DNA of 64,000 nucleotides from Pseudomonadota bacterium (GTDB taxonomy: Bacteria > Desulfobacterota > Binatia > Binatales > Binataceae), in assembly GCA_021324755.1 (NCBI GenBank), contig JAJPIL010000020.1, positions 1 through 64,000 on the forward strand, written 5' to 3'. Positions 1 through 8,929 of this stretch are shown in pieces. Made by a program: the position numbers and the translations under genes. Under the pieces are notes generated by a model. That model made no database searches and was not told the DNA's origin. It saw nothing but the letters and a program-made list of their open reading frames with translations. Each line of letters starts with the position of its first letter. Position 1 is the stretch's first letter.

Positions 1-1065
1 CGGATGCATCCGACCAGCCCTCAGGCTGCGCTTGCGCAGTACTATCTTGCGATGTGCTATTTCAAACAGCTCGGCCGACCGGACCAGGACCAGGCTACCA
101 CCGTAAATGCGCTCGTACAGTTTGAGACCCTCGAGCGTAGGTTTCCCGACAGCCCATTTTCTCAGCTGGCTCATGAACGAATCCAAATTTTGCGCGAGAC
201 TTTGGCGCGAAATATCAAAGTAATCAGCGACTACTATGCTTCGCGGGGCAACTTCCGCGCCACAGAGTCGCGCCTGGCCGAGCTGCTGCAGAAATTTCCC
301 GACACACCGGTTGCCGCTGAAGCCCTGTACATGCTGGGCGAAACACTCGAAAAGGAGGGGAAAAAGTACTCTGCTGCGCAGGCTTTCGCTGCCTTTAAAT
401 GGCACTATCAGGGAAGCACCTACGCCAAAAAAGCGGCGCAAAAACTTGTTCGCCTAAAGCAACCGATCGATCTCGAAGAAGATCCTCTGCCGTTGGTGCT
501 GGCTGAAGCGGGCTTCCCCGCCATCCCAGTGAGCAGCGAGCCTCGGCTTGCGGGCGCGAACAACCCGACGCTCCAGGTGGCTAATAGTAGCGATTCAAGG
601 ACTGGTGCTCCTCAAAACTCGACGGCGCCTGCGGCAGGAGCGGAACAAAGAAAGCAATCAGCCCCATCCGGTCCAGTGAAACTGCGCAACGTTCGCCTAG
701 CTTCCTCTGATCCACCATTGTCGATAGTGCTCGATTTAACAGGCCCGGTCGACTTTGATAAGCGTTTTCGCGACGACGGTGATTCCTCTGAGCTTACGGT
801 TGTCCTTCATAAAACCGAGCCGGATTCCCAACTTCAAAACCATATCGAGTTGCATCGCTCGATCTTCAAGGATTGCGACGTCCAGGTCGAAGGCGACACA
901 ACCGCTGTGACTGTGCGAACTACTAAGGTAGCGAACTACGCTGTGATTCCGTTGGAGGGGCCTTCGCGCCTGATGATCACCTACACGCCGGTAACCGAAG
1001 TCAAAGGCGAGGCCGGCACGGTGGCGAAGTCTGCCTTTGACCCGACCACCGACGAGCTACCTTAA
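1..1065 (+). CDS. BamD-like TPR lipoprotein with C-terminal AMIN-like domain (5' end outside window)
   Basis: The frame is open at the left edge, so the N-terminus (signal and lipobox) is missing; the ATG at position 4 is internal. The first ~155 visible residues are helical TPR-like repeats typical of BamD/YfiO: a block like HPTSPQAALAQYYLAMCYF, then FPDSPFSQLAHERIQILR and YYASRGNFRATESRLAELL followed by a FPDTPVAAEAL block. BamD is the outer-membrane lipoprotein of the BAM machine that inserts beta-barrels. After a Ser/Thr/Ala-rich linker (about 180-225) comes a beta-rich segment (about 225-340; VKLRNVRLAS, IVLDLTGPVDF, PSRLMITYTP) resembling AMIN domains, which target envelope proteins. 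The fusion is unlike classical BamD, which ends after the TPRs. A general TPR envelope protein is the alternative. Confidence 0.7.
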   Translation, partial: RMHPTSPQAALAQYYLAMCYFKQLGRPDQDQATTVNALVQFETLERRFPDSPFSQLAHERIQILRETLARNIKVISDYYASRGNFRATESRLAELLQKFPDTPVAAEALYMLGETLEKEGKKYSAAQAFAAFKWHYQGSTYAKKAAQKLVRLKQPIDLEEDPLPLVLAEAGFPAIPVSSEPRLAGANNPTLQVANSSDSRTGAPQNSTAPAAGAEQRKQSAPSGPVKLRNVRLASSDPPLSIVLDLTGPVDFDKRFRDDGDSSELTVVLHKTEPDSQLQNHIELHRSIFKDCDVQVEGDTTAVTVRTTKVANYAVIPLEGPSRLMITYTPVTEVKGEAGTVAKSAFDPTTDELP

Positions 1066-1364
1066 GAGTAAGCGTACGCCCGCAATGAGACCTGGCAGTG
1101 CGCACGGGAGGCTGAAATCACGGTTGAACGGTCTGGCCTTGCATGTGCATTTCGTGCACAAGTAGCCGCGGCTTGCGTGACGGCTTCGGATCTCTTCGGC
1201 GATTTTGTTGGGCGGCGGAACTTTGGCGGCTAAGATCAAGTTCAAGAAGTTTTGAGCGTGATCGCGTTGCAAAGCAAACTGAGGCAAGCTCCTGAAGCTC
1301 GTTTTGGAGCGCGCGGCTTGCGTCGCGACCGCTCCTATGGGAAAAAGGCTTGAGGTGTCATAAC

Positions 1365-1456
<92 letters not shown>

Positions 1457-2127
1457 AAATCCTAGCGGAATTAGACACTTACCTAACTTTTCCCCGTACA
1501 CAAGGGTATCGCCTGGAACGAAGCGAGAATCGGCGCCCACTGCGACACGCTCAAATCACCTTGCGGTCCTTCTCACAGGCGCATCATGCGGTAGCAATCC
1601 GTGCCTCAACTCACTCTATCGCCTTGCAGTGCTAAAGTCAGACAGCGTTCTTCCATCCATATCGCGACATCCATATCACGATACCTTTCCTCGAACGCTT
1701 CGTCGCACCTCACCCATTGGTTTGGCTTCCAATAGCTTTTGCTGCGCGCACACGACGTGCGCGCGATTTTTTGGAGGAGCCAGCCTAAAAGCGCTCTGCG
1801 ACAACCGCAATCAAAGACCTACCAGGTGTCAAGGGTACGGTCTTAAACCTCGGAAAGCCCCATAGTTGACTTCGCCGGCGCCTCCCATGTTGAAGCCGAC
1901 AGATCATGGCGGCTCCTGTGGAAGCGCGGCAATCGAACAGAGCAGCTAGTTGCCCCAGCGTGAGCCAGTCTTTTTGTTCTCGTCAGACACAATGTATCAA
2001 AGCTGATTCATATCGAAACCAATCCGAGTCGCGCGGAGGCTTGCAATTCGCGCGCTCTTCCATGGCACCCTTTTTGCTCAACGAGGTCCAACGATCAATA
2101 AAGCTGATTGCATTGCGCAAGTTGCTT
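1457..2127. other. Intergenic region; no gene seen
   Basis: About 670 bases between tRNA-Ser and the lipoprotein gene. Open frames here have no recognisable domain. The only clear structure is the rho-independent terminator listed at 1744-1772, almost 290 bases past the tRNA, which leaves room for a transcript I cannot identify. Confidence 0.5.
1744..1772 (+). terminator. Rho-independent terminator
   Basis: Perfect 8-bp GC-only-plus-AC stem GCGCGCAC (1744-1751) and GTGCGCGC (1757-1764) with a 5-base loop ACGAC, followed by GA and six Ts (1767-1772). On the plus strand this is a textbook intrinsic terminator. The nearest upstream gene on that strand is tRNA-Ser. Confidence 0.75.
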
Positions 2128-2715
2128 ATGAACGCAGGGCCAGACGCTCGCATCTCGAGGCGCCTCAGGGCGTTGTTCTTTGGAGCGCTTTTGCTCTCCT
2201 GTGCGATAACCGCTTGCAGCGAGCATCGCGGTTACCGCGAGGCCTTCTCTAAAACAAGCGGCATCGACGGCAACGACGCTACCTTAAGTAGCCCACCACG
2301 CGCGGTGTTCGAGGCCGCCAAGATCGTGCTGGTTCGACAGGGCTTCAATATCACCCACATCGACCCGGTCGAGGGCGTGATCAGCGCTGAGCGCGAAATG
2401 GCTGACAGTAGCGACAAGACGTTGTCGTATCGGGTGATGGTGAGCGCGACCGCCACCGAAATCGGGCCGCAGACAACGCGCCTTGTGTTGGCGGCGAACG
2501 AGCAGACGATCCGCCATCAAAAGTACCACACCTGGTGGCACCTGCTCTGGCTTATGCCACTTTTCCCCACCGGCACCCAGTACAACACCGTCGTGCGCCA
2601 GGAGCAAACGGTAACCGATCCGGCTTTCTATTCAGACTTTTTCAGCCAGGTGCGAAACGAACTCAAGCTCTTGTCAACGCAGGCAAAGGCTGGGATGCAG
2701 TCAAAGCAAAATTAG
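2128..2715 (+). CDS. Putative lipoprotein of unknown function
   Basis: 195 residues from the ATG at 2128; the frame is open further upstream (to 1906), but that part lacks any signal and the ATG places an N-terminal Arg-rich stretch directly before a hydrophobic segment. The segment LRALFFGALLLSCAITACS carries a lipobox (ITAC, Cys at about residue 30), so the product should be exported and lipid-anchored. The mature part (PRAVFEAAKIVLVRQGFNI, a short hydrophobic WWHLLWLMPLFP patch and a helical end) is not one I can assign to a family. No close partner gene; the next gene starts 145 bases downstream. Confidence 0.65.
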   Translation: MNAGPDARISRRLRALFFGALLLSCAITACSEHRGYREAFSKTSGIDGNDATLSSPPRAVFEAAKIVLVRQGFNITHIDPVEGVISAEREMADSSDKTLSYRVMVSATATEIGPQTTRLVLAANEQTIRHQKYHTWWHLLWLMPLFPTGTQYNTVVRQEQTVTDPAFYSDFFSQVRNELKLLSTQAKAGMQSKQN

Positions 2716-2860
2716 CGGCACAAGTATGCGAAGCGCTGACGATTCTTAACAAGAGTTATTCTTCTTGCGACGGTTGGCCCTTCCTTGTCCCTTCGCTCAC
2801 ATTGCGTACGGCACCTAAACAGGTTTCCCGAGCGGTCTAATCAGACACGGAGGTCACCCC

Positions 2861-4822
2861 ATGCCATTTTGTACGAAATGTGGCATGCAAATAAACGGCT
2901 CCACTCATCTCTGTGAACCGAGCGATGGCCGCGAACGCGCCACCCAAGACAAGGATCCACCAGACTACGGACCTCGGAACTTGACAGCTACTTATCCAAC
3001 CAGGGGAGACTCGCTGACTGCGAAAACCGCCAGCAACCCCGGTGTGCTGTTGCGCAGCTACGAGGCGCTGTACAACTGGCGCGCGTTGGCGATGCTGGCG
3101 GGCAGCTTCATGCTCGGCGGGCTGGCGATCAGCCGTGGTGCCGCGGCAGGCGATAGTTTGGGCAGCCCCGGGGCGATGCTGCTGATGATGATTCTGATCG
3201 TCATCGGGATGAATGCCAGCGGCCTGATGCTAACGGACCAGGCTTATGACCGGCCGGTGCGTGGGTTTGGGCCGGCACTTCTCGGCGGTATTCGCTCGGC
3301 ACTGTACGTGATTGGGCAGCTCATCCTGCTTGGTCTGGGTTTCGCAATGGTGGTGCTGGCGGCGTTCCTCCTATCGCAGCTAGGGCGGTTTCCGGGCGTG
3401 GGCGGCTTGTTCGGCTTTTTGCTTGCCGGGCCGCTAGTGGTCGTGGTCGCACTGGCCTGTGCCGTGCTGTTGTTGGCTGGGCCGCTGATGATCGTCGCGG
3501 TGTGGCATGGCGAGGGCTTTATCGACGCCCTGTCGCGCGTAGTAGGCATCGTGATCAAGCGGCCGCTGGAGGTATTTATGTACTTCCTGCTACTCGTGCT
3601 TCTGGTGTCTCCGGCGGCGGCGTTCACCTTCGTCACGGTCTTTGTCGGCAGCATGCTCGTCGGCGGGTTCTTTGCCTCGGGAGCGTTTGGAAGCCTCGGT
3701 GGACTTGGAGGCCTCGGTGGACTTGAAAGCCTCGTTGCACTTGAAAGCCTCATTGGACTTGGAGACTTGGGTGGCGGTCTGGTCCCTGCCGCGTTGTCCA
3801 TCGGTCTGGTGCGGTTTTTGGCGTTGTCTGTGGTCATCCTGATCTACGAGTTGGGCCTAATCTTCGTCTACCGGGCGGTGAGCGAGGTCTTGTCGTCAAG
3901 CCCTTCGAGGCCAAGCGCCCCACCGAAAATGACCCGGACTGTTGGCTCCGCGCCTCTAGCGGCAGTGACAAGCCTCATTGGTTTGGTCCTCATCGCCGGT
4001 GTATTGGTTGTCGCGGTCTTGCGCAACGAGAACTCTTTCGCGGTTTCTACTGATTTTGCGGCTACAGGACGGCTTGCACTCGGCTCCCACGCTGTACCGA
4101 AAAACGCGTCTTCGGCTCGCCTCGCGCAGGCGGCACAGACCCTTCCTTCCGTTTCCTCCATTCCACAGGTCGACTGCGCAGTGCCGGACGACCGTTATTG
4201 GGCGATCGAGCAAGTACAACTCCCTTGCGCTGCGTCTCGAACCATATCTTATAATCCGTCGCTTCTCTTTCTCTACCAGGCCCTGTCGGGAACTATAGAT
4301 TACAATTTCGACGCCTCGGTCATCTCTTGCGACTACAGCTTGGCGCAGGACGAATTTAAGCGGCAGGACCTAATGTCCGAACTGAAACCTCGAATTGACT
4401 CTGAAGTGTCCGGAATGTCGAAAAGACGGTATTTTTCCTTCGTCGCCTTGGTGACCATAGATCAGTATGATTTTGCCCAGCGGGCGTTTCCCATCCACGG
4501 ACTCAATCAGTTTTTCAACTTTTGGATTGCCCACCGTCCAGGTAAAAACTTCTTTCCGAATAAGAACGTTAGGGTCAGAGCTACCAATGCCGATAATTTC
4601 TCTAGCTACCGTGTGTCGGATGAGGCTACAGCCAGACAGCTGAATCGTAAGATCGTGCAAATGCCCCGCAAAGAGGCAAAACTCTACGTTTTCGCTCTAT
4701 CTCTGGACGACCAGCCGGACACTATCGATGCTCAGATCGTAAAGGCCGTTTTTTACACCGCCGACCCTCTAGGACATAAATTGAGCGATTTGTGGACCAT
4801 CAGCGCATGCCCGGCGAAGTAG
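2861..4822 (+). CDS. Zinc-ribbon multi-pass membrane protein with C-terminal extracytoplasmic domain
   Basis: 653 residues from ATG. It opens with MPFCTKCGMQI, the first half of a zinc ribbon (Cys4, Cys7); the second half has only one Cys (HLC), so the ribbon looks incomplete. Residues ~65-370 hold about seven hydrophobic segments, including long Leu/Val/Gly stretches (LILLGLGFAMVVLAAFLL; VVVVALACAVLLLAGPLMI). A Gly/Leu segment at about 278-305 is encoded by four 18-bp tandem repeats. After a last membrane segment (~370-385) follows a ~260-residue soluble domain (CAVPDDRYWAIEQVQLPC, later ISCDYSLAQDEF). The function is unknown. Related zinc-ribbon membrane proteins are common in soil bacteria. 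A strong SD (ACGGAGGTCACCCC) precedes the start. Confidence 0.75.
   Translation: MPFCTKCGMQINGSTHLCEPSDGRERATQDKDPPDYGPRNLTATYPTRGDSLTAKTASNPGVLLRSYEALYNWRALAMLAGSFMLGGLAISRGAAAGDSLGSPGAMLLMMILIVIGMNASGLMLTDQAYDRPVRGFGPALLGGIRSALYVIGQLILLGLGFAMVVLAAFLLSQLGRFPGVGGLFGFLLAGPLVVVVALACAVLLLAGPLMIVAVWHGEGFIDALSRVVGIVIKRPLEVFMYFLLLVLLVSPAAAFTFVTVFVGSMLVGGFFASGAFGSLGGLGGLGGLESLVALESLIGLGDLGGGLVPAALSIGLVRFLALSVVILIYELGLIFVYRAVSEVLSSSPSRPSAPPKMTRTVGSAPLAAVTSLIGLVLIAGVLVVAVLRNENSFAVSTDFAATGRLALGSHAVPKNASSARLAQAAQTLPSVSSIPQVDCAVPDDRYWAIEQVQLPCAASRTISYNPSLLFLYQALSGTIDYNFDASVISCDYSLAQDEFKRQDLMSELKPRIDSEVSGMSKRRYFSFVALVTIDQYDFAQRAFPIHGLNQFFNFWIAHRPGKNFFPNKNVRVRATNADNFSSYRVSDEATARQLNRKIVQMPRKEAKLYVFALSLDDQPDTIDAQIVKAVFYTADPLGHKLSDLWTISACPAK
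3692..3763 (+). repeat. Four 18-bp tandem repeats inside coding sequence
   Basis: Units begin at 3692, 3710, 3728 and 3746 and follow the pattern AGCCTCGGTGGACTTGGA with one to three changes each. Translated, they give GLGGL/SLVAL-type hexapeptides in the membrane protein at 2861-4822. The period is a multiple of 3, so copy-number change would keep the frame. Confidence 0.9.
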
Positions 4823-5267
4823 CCACCCGTATGAAAAAGCTTTGACGCAATTTTCAGGATCGGCGAGAGCAGGGACTAGCGGCTGGTATCCATCCATACA
4901 GGACTTAACCCACGCGGCAACCACTGGAAGACAGACGAGAGTAAAATTGTCGGCGCGGTTTTATTGGCGGGCGCGATCCTCGCGCTTTCGCCGCGCGCGG
5001 ACGCCCAATCTACCGACGATGTCACGACAAAAAACAGTGGGCAGGTTATCTGTCGCAGTCCGGTGCTTTTCGCTCACCTCGCTACGACACTTCCGGGTGG
5101 CTTGGCTCGATAAGCCCCAGTGGTCTGTGGTCTCGACTTCGGTATATGCGCCCAAATGACAAACCAGAGCTTGTTGTCGGCGGAGCAACGTCGCAAGCCT
5201 TCTTCGCACCGCAGCTGCCGCCGATGCGTCGAACTGGGGCACGGGCCTAATCTGCTGCAAGCCCGGG
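4823..5267. other. Intergenic region; possible decayed coding fragment
   Basis: No intact gene. One plus-strand frame from about 4937 to 5113 reads like a secretion signal (KIVGAVLLAGAILALSPRA, then DAQSTDD) but has no convincing start, and stops after ~55 codons. I treat it as a possible remnant only. Confidence 0.35.
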
Positions 5268-8200
5268 CTAAGCAGCTTGTACAGCAAGCCAGCAAACCAA
5301 GCGCACTTCGTCTTCCTCTATCAGCGGCAGGGGTCTTGGTGGCCTGAACGGTTCCAGCCCGAGCTCTTTTACTTTTTCCGCGATAGCAGCTGAGGCCTCA
5401 ACACCTTTGCGATCGTCGAGGCATTCTCGGATCTGCCGTTCGATTCGAGCAGGCCAAGGCGCTTCGATACACTCGATCAGCTGATCGATTTCTTGTTGCG
5501 TGAGCCCCGGCGGAGGGTATTTCCGTATGTGGTCGGCAGCCGCTTTCATCGCGGGCCTGACTCGCGGTTGCAGGTTCGCCGGGTCGGTAGCAAACATCCA
5601 CTCCTCAAAGATGTCGCGCCGCGCGCGCTGCCAGGCGGCGTACGCTCCCTCGCGAATATTGTCAGGAGCGTAGCGCGGGGTGTCTTCCTTGCAAGCGATA
5701 AGCTTAAGGCAGCCCAGTGTGTCTCTGATAATCTCGTCGCCCTCGGCCGGCACGAACCGCAAGAACACTCGGTTTCCCACCTTGGCGCAGAAGAAATGGC
5801 CGGACGCACGGCCATTGATAAAGCCCGATCCAGCACCCCATGGAAGGCCGGTGATCGCCTTCTCGCCGTAACGTTCGAGCCCTTTTCGAAGCTCCTGCCG
5901 GTACTCCTCGCCTGAATGGGCCGAAGGATCCTCGCCGGCGTTCTCGAGAATACTCGCGTCCTCTTTCTTGAGCTTTTCGATCTCTTCGCGGGTTTCGGCG
6001 AAGACCTGCTCCCCCGTGGCTGCACCTGGAATGACTTCGTGCTCAACCCCAATGCTCGCCGCCGCCTGCTTAAGCTTTCTCCTTATCCTCGACTCCAAGT
6101 CGAGCAGATCGTTCAGCCGCTTGTCCGGAAAGAAGCAGCGCACGTACACGTCGCGATGGGGGCTACCGATGCGGTCGATGCGTCCATGGCGCTGCACCAG
6201 GCGCATCGGGTTCCAGGGCAGATCGTAGTTGATAATATTGCGCGCCTGCTGAAGGTTCACACCTTCAGCCAAAACATCGGTCGTGACCAGAATATCGTAG
6301 AGGTCTTTATCCCGTCCGGGTGGTGCCTCGCTCGATTCTGGGGCGAAACCGAAGACCGCTTTTTCGCGCGTGACGCCATCCTGGGACTGGTCGCCGACTA
6401 CAGAAACAATTCGGCCTCGATAAGCAGCGAGCCGACGATCGGTTTCGAGCACCTTCTTAAGATGCTCCACAATCCACTCAACGGTATCCGAGAAATACGA
6501 AAAGATTATTACCTTGCGTTTGTTGCAAACGTCCTGATCGTTGAGCCCCTCTCTGCGCGCCTGCTGCTCGATCTCAATTAAGGCTTCGATCAGGCGAGCA
6601 AGCTTTGGATCGTTTTCCGTCTTCACTTCCGCGGCTCGCTGAGCGAAGCCCCGCAAAAGGTCGCGATCGTGCTCAACGTCAGCCCGAAGCTTGTCGACGT
6701 CGTAGCCTTCTGCCTTTAGCGGGCGGGCGGTCTTAATTAAATCGTCGAAAGCTTCATCGTTATCCGTTTGTTCCCATTCCTCGATAAGTTCCGAAGTTAA
6801 TATCACACCCCGGTTCAACCCTTCGAGAAAGGCATCGTGCGCGCTCGCCATCTTCTCGGCGGTCGTTGCGAAAGCACGGACGGAGGACTCGAACCGCTTC
6901 AATAACGCTGACCGCAGAAGCCCAATCAGGGCGGCCTCGCCCGGATCAGGAACGGCATCGCGACGGTACTGACTCGGCGCATACCGCGCCAAGGTCAGCA
7001 ACGGTTCGCCTTGCTCCGGTGCAAGGGCGCGTTCGAAATCCTCGAAAAAGCCGGGCAGAACTTCGTCTAACGAATACTCGATCGCCTGGACGTGCGGCGT
7101 CGGAAACTGGATCGGTATCTCGCGCCCGCGCGAATCACGCACCCGATCGTTCGGATAGTAGCGGCGCACAAAATTCCGCGTACGGCGGACCGTGGTTGCG
7201 TCGAGCACGTCGAACAGGGCATCCGGCGAAAGATCGTCCGGGTTTTGCCTGACCGCGTCGGCGAACTTATCGCGCAGCGAGTTTATCCCCAGGTCCGACA
7301 GCGCGGCATCGTGCTTGAGGAAGTACGAGAGTAGGTAGTACAGGTCCCAGAGCGAGTTGTTAACTGGTGTCGCCGACAGCAGCACCAGCGTCTTCGGCGG
7401 ATGGCCTGCGAGCAACTTGCGCAGCGCATGAGCTCGCTTGGTCTGTGGGTTGCGAAAGGCCTGAGCCTCGTCAACTATTACCAGGGCATAGTCGTTTGCC
7501 TTTTGCTTAAGGTTACTTCGGGTCCCGCCGAGCTGAATATCATCGGCAAGTTCTTCGTAGGACACGCACTCGATGTACAGGGAGTGTGTGTCCGCGAATC
7601 GCTCCCATGTCCCGTCGCGCAAAGCTGCTGGAGCAATCAGAAGTGCCCGCTGGCGTCGGCCCTCGATCGCGTCTTGGAGCAGCTTGCCAGCCAAAAAGGT
7701 CTTGCCCAGGCCCACGCCATCGGCAATGAGGACGCCGTTGTAGCGATCGCAGATGCGCCTGGCGCGAATAATCCCATCCGTTTGGAAGGTCGTGAGCTGG
7801 ATCCGGCCGCTTTTGTCCGCTTCTTCTTTAAGTTCATCGCCGTAACGCTCCCACAGCACGCGCAGAAAAATCAGGTACGGGTCGTAAGCCTCGAACCGCG
7901 CAGCGTATAGCGCGGCCAAATCATAAGGAACCGCTTCTGACCATAGTCGATCGAACCATTCCCGGACCTTTCCAACCGGCGTTGGATCGTAGCGGCCGAG
8001 GTTTAATTCCAGGTTGCTGGTCAATCCAGCGGCGGTGAAGTTCGAGGAGCCCGAAATTACTCCTTCATCGCTTGCAAAGATAAAAGCCTTGCCGTGGAGA
8101 AAGGCTTTTTCGTAACGCCGTACCTCGACCTTTCCGCTTTTTAGAAACTCGAGCAGCTCGGCAAGGGTTCGATCGCCGTCCGGGTCGAAAGGAGTTAGGT

Positions 8201-8621
8201 CGCGGTCGCGTGCCAGCCCCTGCTCGTTCTTTTGCAGTTCTTCGCGAAGAAGCTTCGCCTCGAATTTCTCGCCTCGTGGGTCCTCGGGCATGCGCAGCGG
8301 AATCGCCGGCGGCGGCAACGGTTCGGCGCCGAGCAGCAGGTAGATTTTCTTCAACTTTTGCAGCCTATCGGCGAGCATTCCGAACGCTTGCGGATTGAAG
8401 TAGCCTGTTGCGATGGAAAGCTCGACCGGCTCTTTGTAGGTCTTCTCGAGCCAATCGAGGTGGCCGCGCAACGCATCGACTAGCCGCAGTTCGCGGTTGT
8501 CGACGAACTCAGGCTTTTCCGGAAGTTCTGCTGCCGAGGACTCGCCTACTTCGCCTTGCTTGCCACTGAACAGCGCCATCTCCGGTTCGATCAACGGAAT
8601 CTGGTGCTCGCTATTTACCAT
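5268..8621 (-). CDS. SNF2-family helicase with N-terminal phospholipase-D-like nuclease domain
   Basis: 1117 residues, preceded by a good SD (GAGGTGAGGG). Residues ~45-240 form a PLD-like domain with one HKD-type signature: HGK at 176-178, Asp185 and GSSN at 191-194. One such motif usually means the active site forms in a dimer. The SF2/SNF2 motor follows: Walker A GVGLGKT (302-308), DEAQ (384-387), motif III LLSATPVNNS (~414-423), and a helicase C-terminal lobe with EGVNLQQA and LVQRHGRIDRIG (~800-840). A ~250-residue C-terminal region has no domain I can name. It is the last gene of a minus-strand cassette with an adenine methyltransferase, an Mrr_N-like protein and DUF2442, which suggests a DNA-translocating restriction effector. 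DISARM DrmD is a related SNF2 helicase, but DISARM carries its PLD protein (DrmC) separately. Assignment of domains is strong; the biological role is inferred. Confidence 0.92.
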   Translation of the reverse strand: MVNSEHQIPLIEPEMALFSGKQGEVGESSAAELPEKPEFVDNRELRLVDALRGHLDWLEKTYKEPVELSIATGYFNPQAFGMLADRLQKLKKIYLLLGAEPLPPPAIPLRMPEDPRGEKFEAKLLREELQKNEQGLARDRDLTPFDPDGDRTLAELLEFLKSGKVEVRRYEKAFLHGKAFIFASDEGVISGSSNFTAAGLTSNLELNLGRYDPTPVGKVREWFDRLWSEAVPYDLAALYAARFEAYDPYLIFLRVLWERYGDELKEEADKSGRIQLTTFQTDGIIRARRICDRYNGVLIADGVGLGKTFLAGKLLQDAIEGRRQRALLIAPAALRDGTWERFADTHSLYIECVSYEELADDIQLGGTRSNLKQKANDYALVIVDEAQAFRNPQTKRAHALRKLLAGHPPKTLVLLSATPVNNSLWDLYYLLSYFLKHDAALSDLGINSLRDKFADAVRQNPDDLSPDALFDVLDATTVRRTRNFVRRYYPNDRVRDSRGREIPIQFPTPHVQAIEYSLDEVLPGFFEDFERALAPEQGEPLLTLARYAPSQYRRDAVPDPGEAALIGLLRSALLKRFESSVRAFATTAEKMASAHDAFLEGLNRGVILTSELIEEWEQTDNDEAFDDLIKTARPLKAEGYDVDKLRADVEHDRDLLRGFAQRAAEVKTENDPKLARLIEALIEIEQQARREGLNDQDVCNKRKVIIFSYFSDTVEWIVEHLKKVLETDRRLAAYRGRIVSVVGDQSQDGVTREKAVFGFAPESSEAPPGRDKDLYDILVTTDVLAEGVNLQQARNIINYDLPWNPMRLVQRHGRIDRIGSPHRDVYVRCFFPDKRLNDLLDLESRIRRKLKQAAASIGVEHEVIPGAATGEQVFAETREEIEKLKKEDASILENAGEDPSAHSGEEYRQELRKGLERYGEKAITGLPWGAGSGFINGRASGHFFCAKVGNRVFLRFVPAEGDEIIRDTLGCLKLIACKEDTPRYAPDNIREGAYAAWQRARRDIFEEWMFATDPANLQPRVRPAMKAAADHIRKYPPPGLTQQEIDQLIECIEAPWPARIERQIRECLDDRKGVEASAAIAEKVKELGLEPFRPPRPLPLIEEDEVRLVCWLAVQAA

Positions 8622-8680
8622 CGCGCCCTCACCTCATCGCCGAGCGGGACCGGCGCAGGATGAGCTCGCGATCGCTCCTC

Positions 8681-8929
8681 TTAAGCCGCGGCCCGCATAA
8701 GGACAAGAACATCGGGGCAGAGGTCGGAGCCGTTCGGCGATACCACGTCTCCGCCCGCGACTCGCACATGAGCAAACAGCGCCGAATCTCGCCGAGTCTT
8801 TTCGTGCACTGGCCACGCAAGCAAACACGATTCATCGCCCTCGATTGTCGAGCCGCCTGTCAGCGTAAGCCTCAGCTCGAAGCCGTCCAGCGGTTCCGCT
8901 TCACGAATTCTCATTCTCAGAAGAGCCAT
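8681..8929 (-). CDS. DUF2442 family small protein
   Basis: 82 residues, a typical length for DUF2442. Features match the family: an opening of EAEPLDGFELRLTLTGGS, a middle acidic/hydrophobic section, a FAHVRVAGG turn and the signature PNGSDLCPDVL near the C-terminus. The first 29 bases overlap the end of the upstream gene in another frame (TGA lies inside the new gene), so translation is probably coupled; an in-frame ATG five codons later is an alternative start. DUF2442 proteins are often found beside DUF4160 proteins in toxin-antitoxin-like pairs. Here there is no DUF4160; the gene sits inside a methylase-helicase cassette. Function unknown. Confidence 0.75.
   Translation of the reverse strand: MALLRMRIREAEPLDGFELRLTLTGGSTIEGDESCLLAWPVHEKTRRDSALFAHVRVAGGDVVSPNGSDLCPDVLVLMRAAA

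Noticed and set aside
3244-3837. 197-codon minus-strand frame inside the zinc-ribbon membrane protein gene
   Set aside because: Low-complexity Pro/Ser/Thr/Arg sequence, antisense to a clear membrane-protein gene.
4842-5159. 105-codon plus-strand frame before the helicase gene
   Set aside because: No family features or SD; a different frame in the same stretch looks more protein-like (signal-like segment) but has no start, so neither was called.
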